Origin: an uncultured Oscillospiraceae bacterium
GTDB lineage: Bacteria; Bacillota; Clostridia; Oscillospirales; Oscillospiraceae
Length of the DNA stretch: 44,369 nt
Assembly: GCA_934546685.1 (NCBI GenBank)
Contig: CAKTEB010000008.1
Location: 1 to 44,369, forward strand
Reading direction: 5' to 3'
Position numbers and translations under genes: made by a program
Shown: one piece after another, positions 16,286-23,163 of the stretch
How positions within the stretch are numbered: the first letter of the stretch is position 1
Layout of the letters: each line of letters opens with the position of its first letter
The notes under the pieces: generated by a model
What the model was told of the DNA's origin: nothing
The model's input: the letters and a program-made list of their open reading frames with translations, nothing else
Databases searched by the model: none

Positions 16286-17569
16286 TTACTTCACAGCCTG
16301 GAAGGCCTGATCCAGATCGGCGATGATATCGTCGATGTGCTCGGTGCCGATGGACAGGCGGATGGTGTTGGGCTTGATGCCCACGTCCAGCAGCTCCTCG
16401 GGGGACAGCTGGGAATGGGTGGTGGTGGCGGGATGGATCACCAGGGACTTTACGTCCGCCACGTTGGCCAGCAGAGAGAAGATCTTCAGATGGTCAATGA
16501 ACTCAAAGGCCTCCTTCTGGCCGCCCTTGATTTCAAAGGTGAAGATAGACGCGCCTCCGTTGGGGAAATACTTCTCATACAGGGCGTGGTCGGGATGATC
16601 CGGCAGGGAGGGGTGGTTCACATGCTCCACCTGGGGATGGTTCACCAGGTACTCCACCACCTTCTTGGTATTCTCCGCATGGCGCTCCAGCCGCAGGGAC
16701 AGGGTCTCAGTGCCCTGGAGCAGCAGGAAGGCGGCGAAGGGGGAGATCGTAGCGCCGGTATCCCGGAGCAGAATGGCACGGATATAGGTGGCGAAGGCGG
16801 CGGGCCCGGCGGCCTCGGTGAACTTTACGCCGTGATAGCTGGGGTTGGGCTCGGAGATCCAGGGATAGTGCCCGGACTTGGCCCAGTCGTAGGTGCCGCC
16901 GTCCACGATCACGCCGCCCAGGGTGGTGCCGTGGCCGCCGATAAACTTGGTGGCGGAATGGACGACCACGTCGGCCCCGTGCTCAATGGGGCGGATCAGG
17001 TAGGGGGTGCCGAAGGTGTTGTCGATGACCAGGGGCAGACCGTGCTTGTGGGCGATGGCCGCAATGGCGTCGATATCGGGAATATCGGAGTTGGGGTTGC
17101 CCAGGGTCTCAATGTAGACGGCCTTGGTGTTGTCCTGAATGGCGTTCTCTACCTCCTCCAGGTTATGGGCATCCACAAAGGTGGCCTCGATACCGTAGAG
17201 GGGCAAGGTGTGGGCCAGCAGGTTGGAGGTGCCGCCATAGATGGTCTTCTGGGCCACAATGTGCTCGCCGGCCTTGGCCAGAGCCTGGATGGTGTAGGTG
17301 ATGGCTGCCGCGCCGGAGGCTACAGCCAGACCGGCTACGCCGCCCTCCAGAGCCGCAATGCGCTTTTCGAACACATCCTGGGTGGAGTTGGTGAGACGGC
17401 CATAGATATTGCCCGCATCGGCCAGACCGAAGCGATCCGCCGCATGCTGGGAGTTGTGGAACACATAAGAAGTGGTGGCATAGATGGGAACGGCACGGGC
17501 ATCGGTGACGGGATCGGCCTGCTCCTGGCCAACGTGAAGCTGAAGGGTCTCAAATTTATACTCAGACAT
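16286..17569 (-). CDS. metY: O-acetylhomoserine sulfhydrylase / aminocarboxypropyltransferase
   Basis: A PLP enzyme that joins O-acetylhomoserine with sulfide (or methanethiol) to make homocysteine (or methionine). Some members also act as cysteine synthase. It is 427 aa, as usual for MetY. Visible are 'NIYGRLTNSTQDVFE' (about 54-68), 'VASGAAAI' (83-90), 'YIETLGNPNSD' (152-162), Asp183 in 'VIDNTFGTPY' and the PLP lysine Lys208 in 'HSATKFIGGHG'. The ATG follows AAAGAGGTATGTATT. The gene is alone and is preceded by a 226-base leader holding a small peptide ORF, an alternative-pairing region and an intrinsic terminator. This implies attenuation by supply of a sulfur amino acid. Confidence 0.97.
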   Translation of the reverse strand: MSEYKFETLQLHVGQEQADPVTDARAVPIYATTSYVFHNSQHAADRFGLADAGNIYGRLTNSTQDVFEKRIAALEGGVAGLAVASGAAAITYTIQALAKAGEHIVAQKTIYGGTSNLLAHTLPLYGIEATFVDAHNLEEVENAIQDNTKAVYIETLGNPNSDIPDIDAIAAIAHKHGLPLVIDNTFGTPYLIRPIEHGADVVVHSATKFIGGHGTTLGGVIVDGGTYDWAKSGHYPWISEPNPSYHGVKFTEAAGPAAFATYIRAILLRDTGATISPFAAFLLLQGTETLSLRLERHAENTKKVVEYLVNHPQVEHVNHPSLPDHPDHALYEKYFPNGGASIFTFEIKGGQKEAFEFIDHLKIFSLLANVADVKSLVIHPATTTHSQLSPEELLDVGIKPNTIRLSIGTEHIDDIIADLDQAFQAVK

Positions 17570-17618
17570 AATACATACCTCTTTCTATTTTCATTGAATT
17601 TTGTTTGAAAATGACTGC

Positions 17619-17647
17619 AAAAAAATCCGGGCACAGAAGTGTCCGGA
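17619..17647 (-). terminator. Attenuator terminator in the metY leader
   Basis: On the minus strand, TCCGGACAC (17647-17639) and GTGCCCGGA (17634-17626) form a 9-bp stem with one A-C mismatch and a TTCT loop. A run of seven T (17625-17619) follows. It lies 50 bases before the metY start, so it would stop transcription ahead of the gene. Its 5' arm overlaps the sequence CCGGACGCA (plus strand 17643-17651), which can pair instead with the leader ORF. Confidence 0.8.
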
Positions 17648-17733
17648 CGCAAACGCCTGAATATGGCAGCTTTCTCCGCCCTTTTCGGGCATATTAGGTA
17701 TAGAAAGCCAGCCCACACGCAGTCTGCGTCCGG
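17643..17733 (-). promoter_or_regulatory. Antiterminator pairing and competing hairpin in the metY leader
   Basis: Plus-strand CCGGACGCA (17643-17651) and TGCGTCCGG (17725-17733) are exact reverse complements. In the mRNA, leader codons 21-24 can therefore pair with the terminator's 5' arm; G-U and A-U pairs extend this to 11 bp. The same leader segment can alternatively form a local hairpin ACGCA/TGCGT (17717-17721 with 17725-17729). A nested structure with AATATG/CATATT outer arms and a GCCC/GGGC stem sits just after the leader stop codon. Confidence 0.65.
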
Positions 17734-17795
17734 TGCTCGGGCATTCGTCCACAGCGGAAGTTGCCGCGGAGGAGAGACTGAAACTGGATTCTCAT
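17694..17795 (-). CDS. Leader peptide of metY, 33 residues
   Basis: A short ORF read from the ATG at 17795 to TAA at 17694, preceded by the very strong site AAGGAGGTCAGCACC. The peptide begins MRIQFQSLLRGNFRCGRM and ends LAFYT. It has Cys codons at positions 15 and 27, two Met and five Arg. A ribosome paused at Cys15 would cover mRNA up to about the antiterminator arm in codons 21-24, leaving that arm free to pair and block the terminator. A ribosome that finishes would let the local hairpin and the terminator form. I know no named leader with this sequence. Control by cysteine is the best guess for a sulfur-assimilation gene; Met or Arg remain possible. Confidence 0.75.
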   Translation of the reverse strand: MRIQFQSLLRGNFRCGRMPEHRTQTACGLAFYT

Positions 17796-17838
17796 GGTGC
17801 TGACCTCCTTGAAATAGTTTTCCTATCGGATTGCTATG

Positions 17839-17867
17839 ATATTAGCACAATATACCTGCCTTGTCAA
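17839..17867 (-). promoter_or_regulatory. Promoter of the metY leader transcript
   Basis: On the minus strand: consensus TTGACA (17867-17862), 17 bases and TAATAT (17844-17839), with TG at the extended -10 position. It is among the strongest promoters in the window, as expected for a gene controlled after initiation. Confidence 0.85.
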
Positions 17868-17886
17868 TATGTTTTTACACTTTTTT

Positions 17887-17916
17887 CTGAAAAAGCGCCG
17901 CAGACTGCGGCGCTTT
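17887..17916 (-). terminator. Terminator of the YjjG-like/MATE operon
   Basis: A stem AAAGCGCCGC/GCGGCGCTTT around a 5-nt loop, followed on the minus strand by TTCAG after a short T-run. It lies just past the stop codon at 17922. Confidence 0.8.
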
Positions 17917-17921
17917 GCTTT

Positions 17922-18605
17922 TCACAATGTTTCCAGCAGGGGAGGCAGCTCCAAGAGATCGCGGATCTCATGATCCACCTGAATCCCCGGCCTCTGTGGC
18001 TTCCCCTTGGGGTTATACCAGCAGGTCGTGATCCCCGCGTTGTTGCCGCCCCGGATATCCGAGGTGAGGCTGTCGCCTATAATCATGGCCTGGGCCTTGT
18101 CGAAATTCTGTATTCGGTCAAAGCACCGGTCAAAGAACTCCTTCTGTGGCTTGTCCACGCCCACCCGCTCGGAGATGAAGATATCCTGAAAATGATGCTC
18201 GATGCCGGACTCTCTCAGCCGGCGATCCTGCACCATAGCCGTGCCATTGGACACCAGATATAGCTCATACTCTCCGTCCAGCGTGTCCAGCAGCTCCTGG
18301 GCACCGGGCATAAAATCGTGACCCCGAGAGAGCATCTCCTCATAGCACTTCTGGGTCTCCTGGCTGGAAATCCGCACCCCAAGCTCCTGAAACAGCAGGT
18401 CGAATCGGCGCACCAGCACCTGATCCCGGGTGAGCTTTTTCTCCTCCAGCAGCTCCCACTGACTCTGATTGATGGCGCTGTACCGGGCCACCATCTGGTC
18501 CGTGGGAGTCAGGCCCATGTGGGAAAGGGCCTGACGGATGGCCCAGGCCTCCGCCTTATGGAAATCCAAAAGCGTATCGTCCAGATCAAAAAATAAAAAC
18601 CTCAC
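17922..18605 (-). CDS. HAD hydrolase, YjjG-like pyrimidine nucleotidase family
   Basis: A 227-aa cytosolic phosphatase. HAD motif I is 'FFDLDDTLLDF' (nucleophile Asp7, acid Asp9), motif II is 'VSNGT', motif III is Lys in 'VGVDKPQKEFF' and motif IV is 'IIGDSLTSDIRGG'. Together with 'NNAGITTCWYNPKG' this closely matches the YjjG family, which removes phosphate from (non-canonical) pyrimidine monophosphates. I start at the GTG at 18605, which overlaps the TGA of the upstream MATE gene (GTGA) and has GGAGGAGGAGCAGCT before it. A longer frame to 18779 would run through the MATE gene and is not supported. Translational coupling to the exporter is likely. Confidence 0.9.
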   Translation of the reverse strand: MRFLFFDLDDTLLDFHKAEAWAIRQALSHMGLTPTDQMVARYSAINQSQWELLEEKKLTRDQVLVRRFDLLFQELGVRISSQETQKCYEEMLSRGHDFMPGAQELLDTLDGEYELYLVSNGTAMVQDRRLRESGIEHHFQDIFISERVGVDKPQKEFFDRCFDRIQNFDKAQAMIIGDSLTSDIRGGNNAGITTCWYNPKGKPQRPGIQVDHEIRDLLELPPLLETL

Positions 18606-19996
18606 AGCTGCTCCTCCTCCGGCTTCATGTTCTTTTCCTGCTTGGCAATGCCCCGGCGCAGCCAGCCGCCCTGGAAATAGTAGATCAGATACATCAGAGA
18701 GGTGACCGTCCATGTGATGGGATAGCTCCACTCCACCATCACCACGGTCCGGTTCAGGGGCACCGCCACCAGCACCCACAGCACCCGCAGAATGCAGACC
18801 CCAAAGCAGGTCATCAGTGTGGGAGCCACCACATCTCCAGCCCCTCGAACCGCCCCGGAAAACACCTCCACGCAGATATAGGTGAGGTAGGTGGGCACAA
18901 GGAAGTACATCATATCAAGCGTGATCTCCATGACCTCCCGGTCACTGGTGAAGAGCCCCAGCAGAGGCTTTGCCAGCAGCAGCATGGCTGCGCTGATGAT
19001 TACCGTCAGGATGGCCAGAATGCCCAGCCCCACCAGGGTACCCTTTTTCATGCGGTCATATTTTCTCGCGCCGAAGTTCTGGCCGGAGAAGGTGGTCACC
19101 GACAGGCCCATGGCGTTGACGGTCATCCAGTAGACAAAGTCCACCTTGCCGTAGACCGTCCAGCTGGCCACCGTGGCGGTTCCGAAGCTGTTGATGCTGG
19201 CCTGAATCACCATATTGCTGACGGTATAGAGAATGGATTGGAGCCCTGCCGGAAGGCCCAGCCGCAGCATCTCCCGGAGCCGCATGGGATGGATCTTCAT
19301 GAGGCTCATTCTCAGCTGATAGGACTCTCCGTGGGCCTTCACCAGGCACAGTAGGGTCAGGGCACAGGCCAGTATCTCGGAGATCACCGTGGCCAGGGCC
19401 GCGCCGGCCACGCCCATGGGGATCACCGCCACCAGCAATAGATCCAGCAGAATATTCGTTACCGCCGAGGCAATCAGAAAATATAGGGGCCGCCGGGAAT
19501 CGCCGATGGCCCGGAGAATAGAGGTACCCATATCGTAGAGCATCAGGGGGATCAGGCCCATGTAGTACACCCGGATATAGGTCATGGCGGAGTCCATGAT
19601 ATCCTCCGGGGTATTCATGATGCCCAGGATCCACCTGGCTGAGGCGATACCCGCAATGGTGAAGAAGATACCGCAGCTCAGGGCCATGAGGATCGCCGTA
19701 TGGACGCTGGCAGATACCCGTTCCCGGTCTCTGGCCCCGAAATACTGAGCAATGACTACGGACGCGCCGCTGGCCAGTCCCGTAAAGAAGCCCACCAGCA
19801 GCGATACGATGGAGGAGCTGGAGCCCACCGCCGCCAGAGCCGAAGTACCCAGGAAGCGGCCCACGATCATGGCGTCGGCCGTATTATAAAATTGCTGAAA
19901 AAAAGTTCCCAGCCAAATGGGAAAGAAAAAGCCCAGCAGCGGCTTCCAGATGGAGCCCTCTGTGATGCCGCTGTGATCGATGGAACCTATCCGCAT
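18602..19996 (-). CDS. MATE family efflux transporter 2
   Basis: A 464-aa polytopic exporter. The family opening is 'TEGSIWKPLLGFFFPIWLGTFFQQFYNTADAMIVGRFLG' (about residues 12-50), with 'MGVAGAALATVISEI' in the middle and about 12 hydrophobic segments. The start at 19996 has TTTTGGAGGGTATAC before it; in-frame ATGs further up (to 20074) lack a site. It overlaps the HAD gene by 4 bases, forming a two-gene operon. The pairing of an exporter with a nucleotide phosphatase is unusual but may be chance. The substrate is unknown. Confidence 0.92.
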   Translation of the reverse strand: MRIGSIDHSGITEGSIWKPLLGFFFPIWLGTFFQQFYNTADAMIVGRFLGTSALAAVGSSSSIVSLLVGFFTGLASGASVVIAQYFGARDRERVSASVHTAILMALSCGIFFTIAGIASARWILGIMNTPEDIMDSAMTYIRVYYMGLIPLMLYDMGTSILRAIGDSRRPLYFLIASAVTNILLDLLLVAVIPMGVAGAALATVISEILACALTLLCLVKAHGESYQLRMSLMKIHPMRLREMLRLGLPAGLQSILYTVSNMVIQASINSFGTATVASWTVYGKVDFVYWMTVNAMGLSVTTFSGQNFGARKYDRMKKGTLVGLGILAILTVIISAAMLLLAKPLLGLFTSDREVMEITLDMMYFLVPTYLTYICVEVFSGAVRGAGDVVAPTLMTCFGVCILRVLWVLVAVPLNRTVVMVEWSYPITWTVTSLMYLIYYFQGGWLRRGIAKQEKNMKPEEEQL

Positions 19997-20137
19997 GTAT
20001 ACCCTCCAAAATTCTGCTGCATTCTGCATTTCTTTTCTCATTATAAATGGAACAAGGCGAAAAAGCAATATCACTTATTTTCCGGTTCCATTGATTCCCC
20101 TGATGGTATCCTGCATACAGTTAGTGAGGTGATGCAC

Positions 20138-20599
20138 ATGGAACAAAAACTGGACGAAGCCGCCGTATGGCAGCGGGTGACAGGCTCCGCCCGGAGTCCC
20201 GGAGAGAAGCAGGCTCCCCCTGCCACCTGTCTGCCGGAGCTCCAGGCCATTCTCTCCCAGATGGAGGCCTGTACCGGGGTGCTGGGGCGGATGGCCCGGA
20301 CCGGGCTCCGGGGCATTTCCCCGGTCTATCAGGCCCAGCAGCAGCAGACCGGGACGCTCTGCGCTCTTTGCTATCTCATGGCGGGCGAAAAGGCGGAGCG
20401 TGCCCCAGCCAAGCCCCCTGCCGGGTCTGTCTCTCAGCAGCTGGGATGGCTCCTAAAGCAAACGGAGCAGACCGCGGATCGGCTCTCTGCTGTCTCTCCC
20501 AGAGCAGGCAGCCTGATCCGGGAGAGTCTGGAGGCTCTGGCCGATCAGCAGCGGCAGCTGTGGCCCCGGCTGCTCCAGCTGCTGGCAGGCACGCTGTAG
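20138..20599 (+). CDS. Helical protein of unknown function, possibly ferritin-like
   Basis: A 153-aa protein that looks all-helical, with four amphipathic stretches: about 27-50 ('LPELQAILSQMEACTGVLGRM'-type), 58-80 ('YQAQQQQTGTLCALCYLMAG'), 95-115 and 122-150. The 'LCALCYLMAG' segment recalls helical-bundle (ferritin-like) proteins of Clostridia, but no EXXH iron ligands are visible. It is Gln- and Leu-rich. The start at 20138 follows GAGGTGATGCAC; an ATG 6 bases earlier is less likely. It is divergent from MATE 2. The function is not known. Confidence 0.6.
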   Translation: MEQKLDEAAVWQRVTGSARSPGEKQAPPATCLPELQAILSQMEACTGVLGRMARTGLRGISPVYQAQQQQTGTLCALCYLMAGEKAERAPAKPPAGSVSQQLGWLLKQTEQTADRLSAVSPRAGSLIRESLEALADQQRQLWPRLLQLLAGTL

Positions 20600-20644
20600 A
20601 TCATACAGAATGCGCCTTATGATTCTCTTTGTGCCCTTTTGAGG

Positions 20645-20708
20645 AAATTCCTTTGCCTTCTAAGGAATTTGGTGGTACATTGGAAGCAGGAAGATCCCTT
20701 TGGGGATC
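20645..20708 (+). repeat. Two inverted repeats before the beta-helix gene
   Basis: AAATTCCTT/AAGGAATTT (20645-20653 with 20662-20670) and GATCCC/GGGATC around TTTG (20693-20708). The second ends 13 bases before the ribosome binding site of the gene at 20734. Both would form leader hairpins or act as operators. No convincing -35/-10 pair was found in this gap. Confidence 0.5.
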
Positions 20709-20733
20709 GTACAACGAAAGCGAGGAATGAACT

Positions 20734-22044
20734 ATGGATCCCTTTGTGAAGAAACCAGACCCCATCGCACCGGAGCCCGAGGTCGAAGCCCGGATGACAG
20801 CGCTCTCCGCCTACACCGTCATCGGTGAGGAGACCACGGACCGCCGCACCGACAAGACCACCTTTGCCTCCACCGGCGAGGCGGGCTCCTCCGCCATCTA
20901 CCTCCGGGACGGCGGCACCCTGTATCTCAAAAATCCCGAGATCCACGGCTATGGCGAGATGAACCAGGAGGATCTCCGCAATGAGCTGGGCAGCAAATAC
21001 GGCTTCTGCGCCGCGGTGCTCTCCAACCAGAAGACCAGCCATGTGACGCTGGTAAATCCCAAGATCGTCTGCCACGAGCAGTCCACCGCCAACGGGGCCT
21101 ATGCCATCTTCGGCGGCGCGGTGGTCATTGAAGGCGGCACCATCGACACCTGCAACCGTCAGGGCCACGGTGTGGACGCCTCCTACGGCGGCCATGTCTA
21201 CTGCAACGGCACTGTGATCCACACCGGCGGGCGGAATTCCGGTGCGCTGGCCACGGACTTCCAGGGCGGCTACATCACCGTCCGGGATATTGACGCCACC
21301 ACGGAGATCTCCGGCTCCCCCGGCATCTACACCGCGGGCAAGTCCATTATCACCGCCTACAACTCCAAATTCCTTTCCAAGGGCTGCGAGGCCGTGATGG
21401 TGGCTCATTCCCTGGGCCACACCTATCTCTATGACTGCGAGCTCACCGGCACCGTGGCCCTGAATACCCACAACTCCATGAGCCCGGAATACTCCTACAT
21501 CCACATGTTCGGCGGCAAGCTGAATTCCACCCAAGGCTCCATCCTCTGCGCCGAGGACGGCAAGGCCGTCATGAACCTGGATCATGTGACCGTTGGCGCC
21601 ATTGCCGACGGCAATCTGGCCTTCGCCCATGCCGGCGGACGGCTGGTGGCCAATCTGGCGGAGATGAAGGTCTCCGGCGATCTCGCTCGGGAGGAGACCT
21701 CCTATCTGGAGGTAAACCTCAAGGAGACCACGCTCACCGGCAAGGCTGACGCTACCAAGCTGAGCCTGGACGGCACATCCGTCTGGAACGTCACCGGCGA
21801 CAGCAAAATCGCTGTACTGTCCATCGCCCCCGGCGCGGTGATCGCCGCTAAGGCTCCAGTAACCGTCACCTACGGCGCTCTGGAGGGACAGCTCCCGGAT
21901 ATCGAGAACGTCACCTTCCGGCGGGATAGTCAGGTGAAGGACGACTTTAAGGCAAAAATGATGATGCCGCCTCCGGGCGGCCCCGGCGGCCCCGGCGGCC
22001 CCGGCGGCCCCGGGATGCCTCCTCCGCCGCCTCCCATGGACTAA
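20734..22044 (+). CDS. Beta-helix-like protein with collagen-like and polyproline tail
   Basis: A 436-aa protein I cannot name. Residues about 40-390 are a run of short strands with Gly/Asn turns ('GGTLYLKNPEIHG', 'GGAVVIEGGTIDT', 'GGHVYCNGTVIHTGG', 'GGYITVRDIDATT'), typical of a right-handed parallel beta-helix. No signal peptide, anchor or catalytic motif is visible. The tail (about 408-436) has MMMPPPGGP, four Gly-Gly-Pro repeats, then Met-Pro-Pro-Pro-Pro-Pro-Pro-Met-Asp. The ATG follows AAAGCGAGGAATGAACT. The protein whose end is at position 73 may be a relative. It is either a cytosolic scaffold or exported by a route without a classical signal. Some relatives of this type are annotated only as hypothetical. 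Confidence 0.75.
   Translation: MDPFVKKPDPIAPEPEVEARMTALSAYTVIGEETTDRRTDKTTFASTGEAGSSAIYLRDGGTLYLKNPEIHGYGEMNQEDLRNELGSKYGFCAAVLSNQKTSHVTLVNPKIVCHEQSTANGAYAIFGGAVVIEGGTIDTCNRQGHGVDASYGGHVYCNGTVIHTGGRNSGALATDFQGGYITVRDIDATTEISGSPGIYTAGKSIITAYNSKFLSKGCEAVMVAHSLGHTYLYDCELTGTVALNTHNSMSPEYSYIHMFGGKLNSTQGSILCAEDGKAVMNLDHVTVGAIADGNLAFAHAGGRLVANLAEMKVSGDLAREETSYLEVNLKETTLTGKADATKLSLDGTSVWNVTGDSKIAVLSIAPGAVIAAKAPVTVTYGALEGQLPDIENVTFRRDSQVKDDFKAKMMMPPPGGPGGPGGPGGPGMPPPPPPMD
21976..22011 (+). repeat. Tandem 9-bp repeat, four copies
   Basis: GGCGGCCCC is repeated four times perfectly and in frame, coding Gly-Gly-Pro each time. Such GC-rich units can expand or shrink by slippage, so tail length may vary between strains. 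Confidence 0.9.
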
Positions 22045-22053
22045 ATTAGGTAC

Positions 22054-22083
22054 ATTGCCGCCCCGCGTCTGCGGGGCGGCAAT
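22054..22083 (+). terminator. Terminator after the beta-helix gene
   Basis: A 13-bp perfect stem (22054-22066 with 22071-22083) with a GTCT loop, followed by CTTTACA. The U-tract is short but the stem is very stable. Confidence 0.75.
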
Positions 22084-22084
22084 C

Positions 22085-22139
22085 TTTACACAGTTTTTAC
22101 ATCCGGGTCAAATAGGATTTTACATTTCTCCGGTATGAT
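22085..22139 (+). promoter_or_regulatory. Pho-box-like direct repeats and -10 of the HAD-IIA gene
   Basis: TTTACA occurs at 22085-22090 and 22096-22101 (11-bp period) and again at 22119-22124, with a weaker GTCAAA at 22107-22112. TATGAT (22134-22139) is the likely -10, with no -35 consensus. This layout resembles PhoP/PhoB-dependent promoters of Firmicutes, whose boxes repeat every 11 bp. The gene encodes a phosphatase, which fits, but no Pho regulator is in the window. Confidence 0.4.
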
Positions 22140-22178
22140 AGTGTCAGAACGAAAATAAAGAAAGCGAGGGATGCTGAT

Positions 22179-22976
22179 TTGGAAAAGCTCCTAGAGAAAA
22201 AAGGTTTTATCTGCGATATGGACGGCGTGATCTACCACGGGAACCGGCTTCTGCCCGGCGTCAAGGAATTCCTGGGATGGCTCAAGCGCAACGATAAGCG
22301 CTTTCTGTTCCTCACTAACTCCGGCCAGTACACCCCGAAAGAGCTCCAGCAGAAGCTCTGGCGCATGGAGCTGGATGTGGACGAATCCCATTTCTATACC
22401 AGCGCGCTGGCCACGGCGCACTTTCTCAGCAGTCAGGCCCCGGGATGCAGCGCCTATGTTATGGGTGAGCACGGCATTCTCAATGCCCTGTATGACGCGG
22501 GCATCACTTATAATGATGTAAACCCCGACTATGTGGTGGTGGGCGAAGCCAGCGGCTACAACCTGGAGATGATCACCAAGGCCATCCGCCTGGTGAATGC
22601 CGGGGCAAAGCTCATCGGTACCAACTACGACCTCACCGGCCCCACTGAGACAGGGATCGCTCCGGCCTGCCGGGCCATGCTGGCACCCATTGAGCTGGCC
22701 ACCGGGAAGAAGGCCTACTATGTGGGCAAGCCCAATCCACTGATGATGCGCACGGGCCTGAAGCTCCTGGGCGTTCACTCCGAGGACGCGGCCATCATTG
22801 GCGACCGCATGGATACGGATATCGTGGCCGGGATCGAGTCGGGTCTCGACACAGTTCTGGTGCTCTCCGGCGTTACCACCCGGGAAAATATGCTGGAGTT
22901 CCCCTATCGGCCCAGGCTGATCCTGGACGGTGTTGGAGATATCCCCGCCGCCGCGGCACAGCTCCAAGACTCCTGA
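22179..22976 (+). CDS. HAD-IIA (NagD-like) phosphatase
   Basis: A 265-aa cytosolic phosphatase of the NagD/4-nitrophenylphosphatase group. Motif I is 'CDMDGVIYHG' (nucleophile Asp13, acid Asp15), motif II is 'FLTNSG' (about 44-49), the IIA cap lies in the middle, then the Lys of 'VGKPNPLM' and 'IIGDRMDTDI'. Relatives remove phosphate from nucleotides, sugar phosphates or phosphoglycolate; the substrate here is not known. The start is TTG at 22179, with GCGAGGG about 8 bases before it; no in-frame ATG is available nearby. A strong terminator follows, and Pho-box-like repeats precede it. Confidence 0.9.
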   Translation: MEKLLEKKGFICDMDGVIYHGNRLLPGVKEFLGWLKRNDKRFLFLTNSGQYTPKELQQKLWRMELDVDESHFYTSALATAHFLSSQAPGCSAYVMGEHGILNALYDAGITYNDVNPDYVVVGEASGYNLEMITKAIRLVNAGAKLIGTNYDLTGPTETGIAPACRAMLAPIELATGKKAYYVGKPNPLMMRTGLKLLGVHSEDAAIIGDRMDTDIVAGIESGLDTVLVLSGVTTRENMLEFPYRPRLILDGVGDIPAAAAQLQDS

Positions 22977-22980
22977 CCCA

Positions 22981-23018
22981 CCTCCTCTCACGGATCTCCG
23001 GAGAGGGGGCTTTTTTTT
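22981..23018 (+). terminator. Rho-independent terminator
   Basis: CCTCCTCTC pairs with GAGAGGGGG (one G-U), with an inner CGG/CCG, and is followed by eight T (23011-23018). Confidence 0.95.
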
Positions 23019-23048
23019 GCCCATTTTCCTGCGCACGGGCCGTGAATT

Positions 23049-23100
23049 TTCACAAAACCTTCACATTTCTCTTGCGGACTGGTGGATTCTGGGGTATAAT
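23049..23100 (+). promoter_or_regulatory. Promoter of CoA-transferase 2 with paired TTCACA boxes
   Basis: TTGCGG (23072-23077), exactly 17 bases and TATAAT (23095-23100). Just upstream, TTCACA occurs at 23049-23054 and 23060-23065, an 11-bp period like that before the HAD-IIA gene. GTGAA/TTCAC (23042-23053) overlaps the first box as an inverted repeat. Confidence 0.65.
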
Positions 23101-23163
23101 AGACGGTAAACTGCACGAATTGCTGCATAGCAGCGTATCTATTTTGAGCTAGGAGTATCCACT

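Noticed and set aside
17570..17867. T-box or SAM riboswitch upstream of metY
   Set aside because: No T-box sequence (GGTGGNACCGCG-like) and no SAM-I core were found; the peptide ORF with alternative pairing explains the leader better.
21976..22011. CRISPR-like array
   Set aside because: The 9-bp repeats are continuous, in frame and code for Gly-Gly-Pro; there are no spacers. No CRISPR array was seen anywhere in the window.
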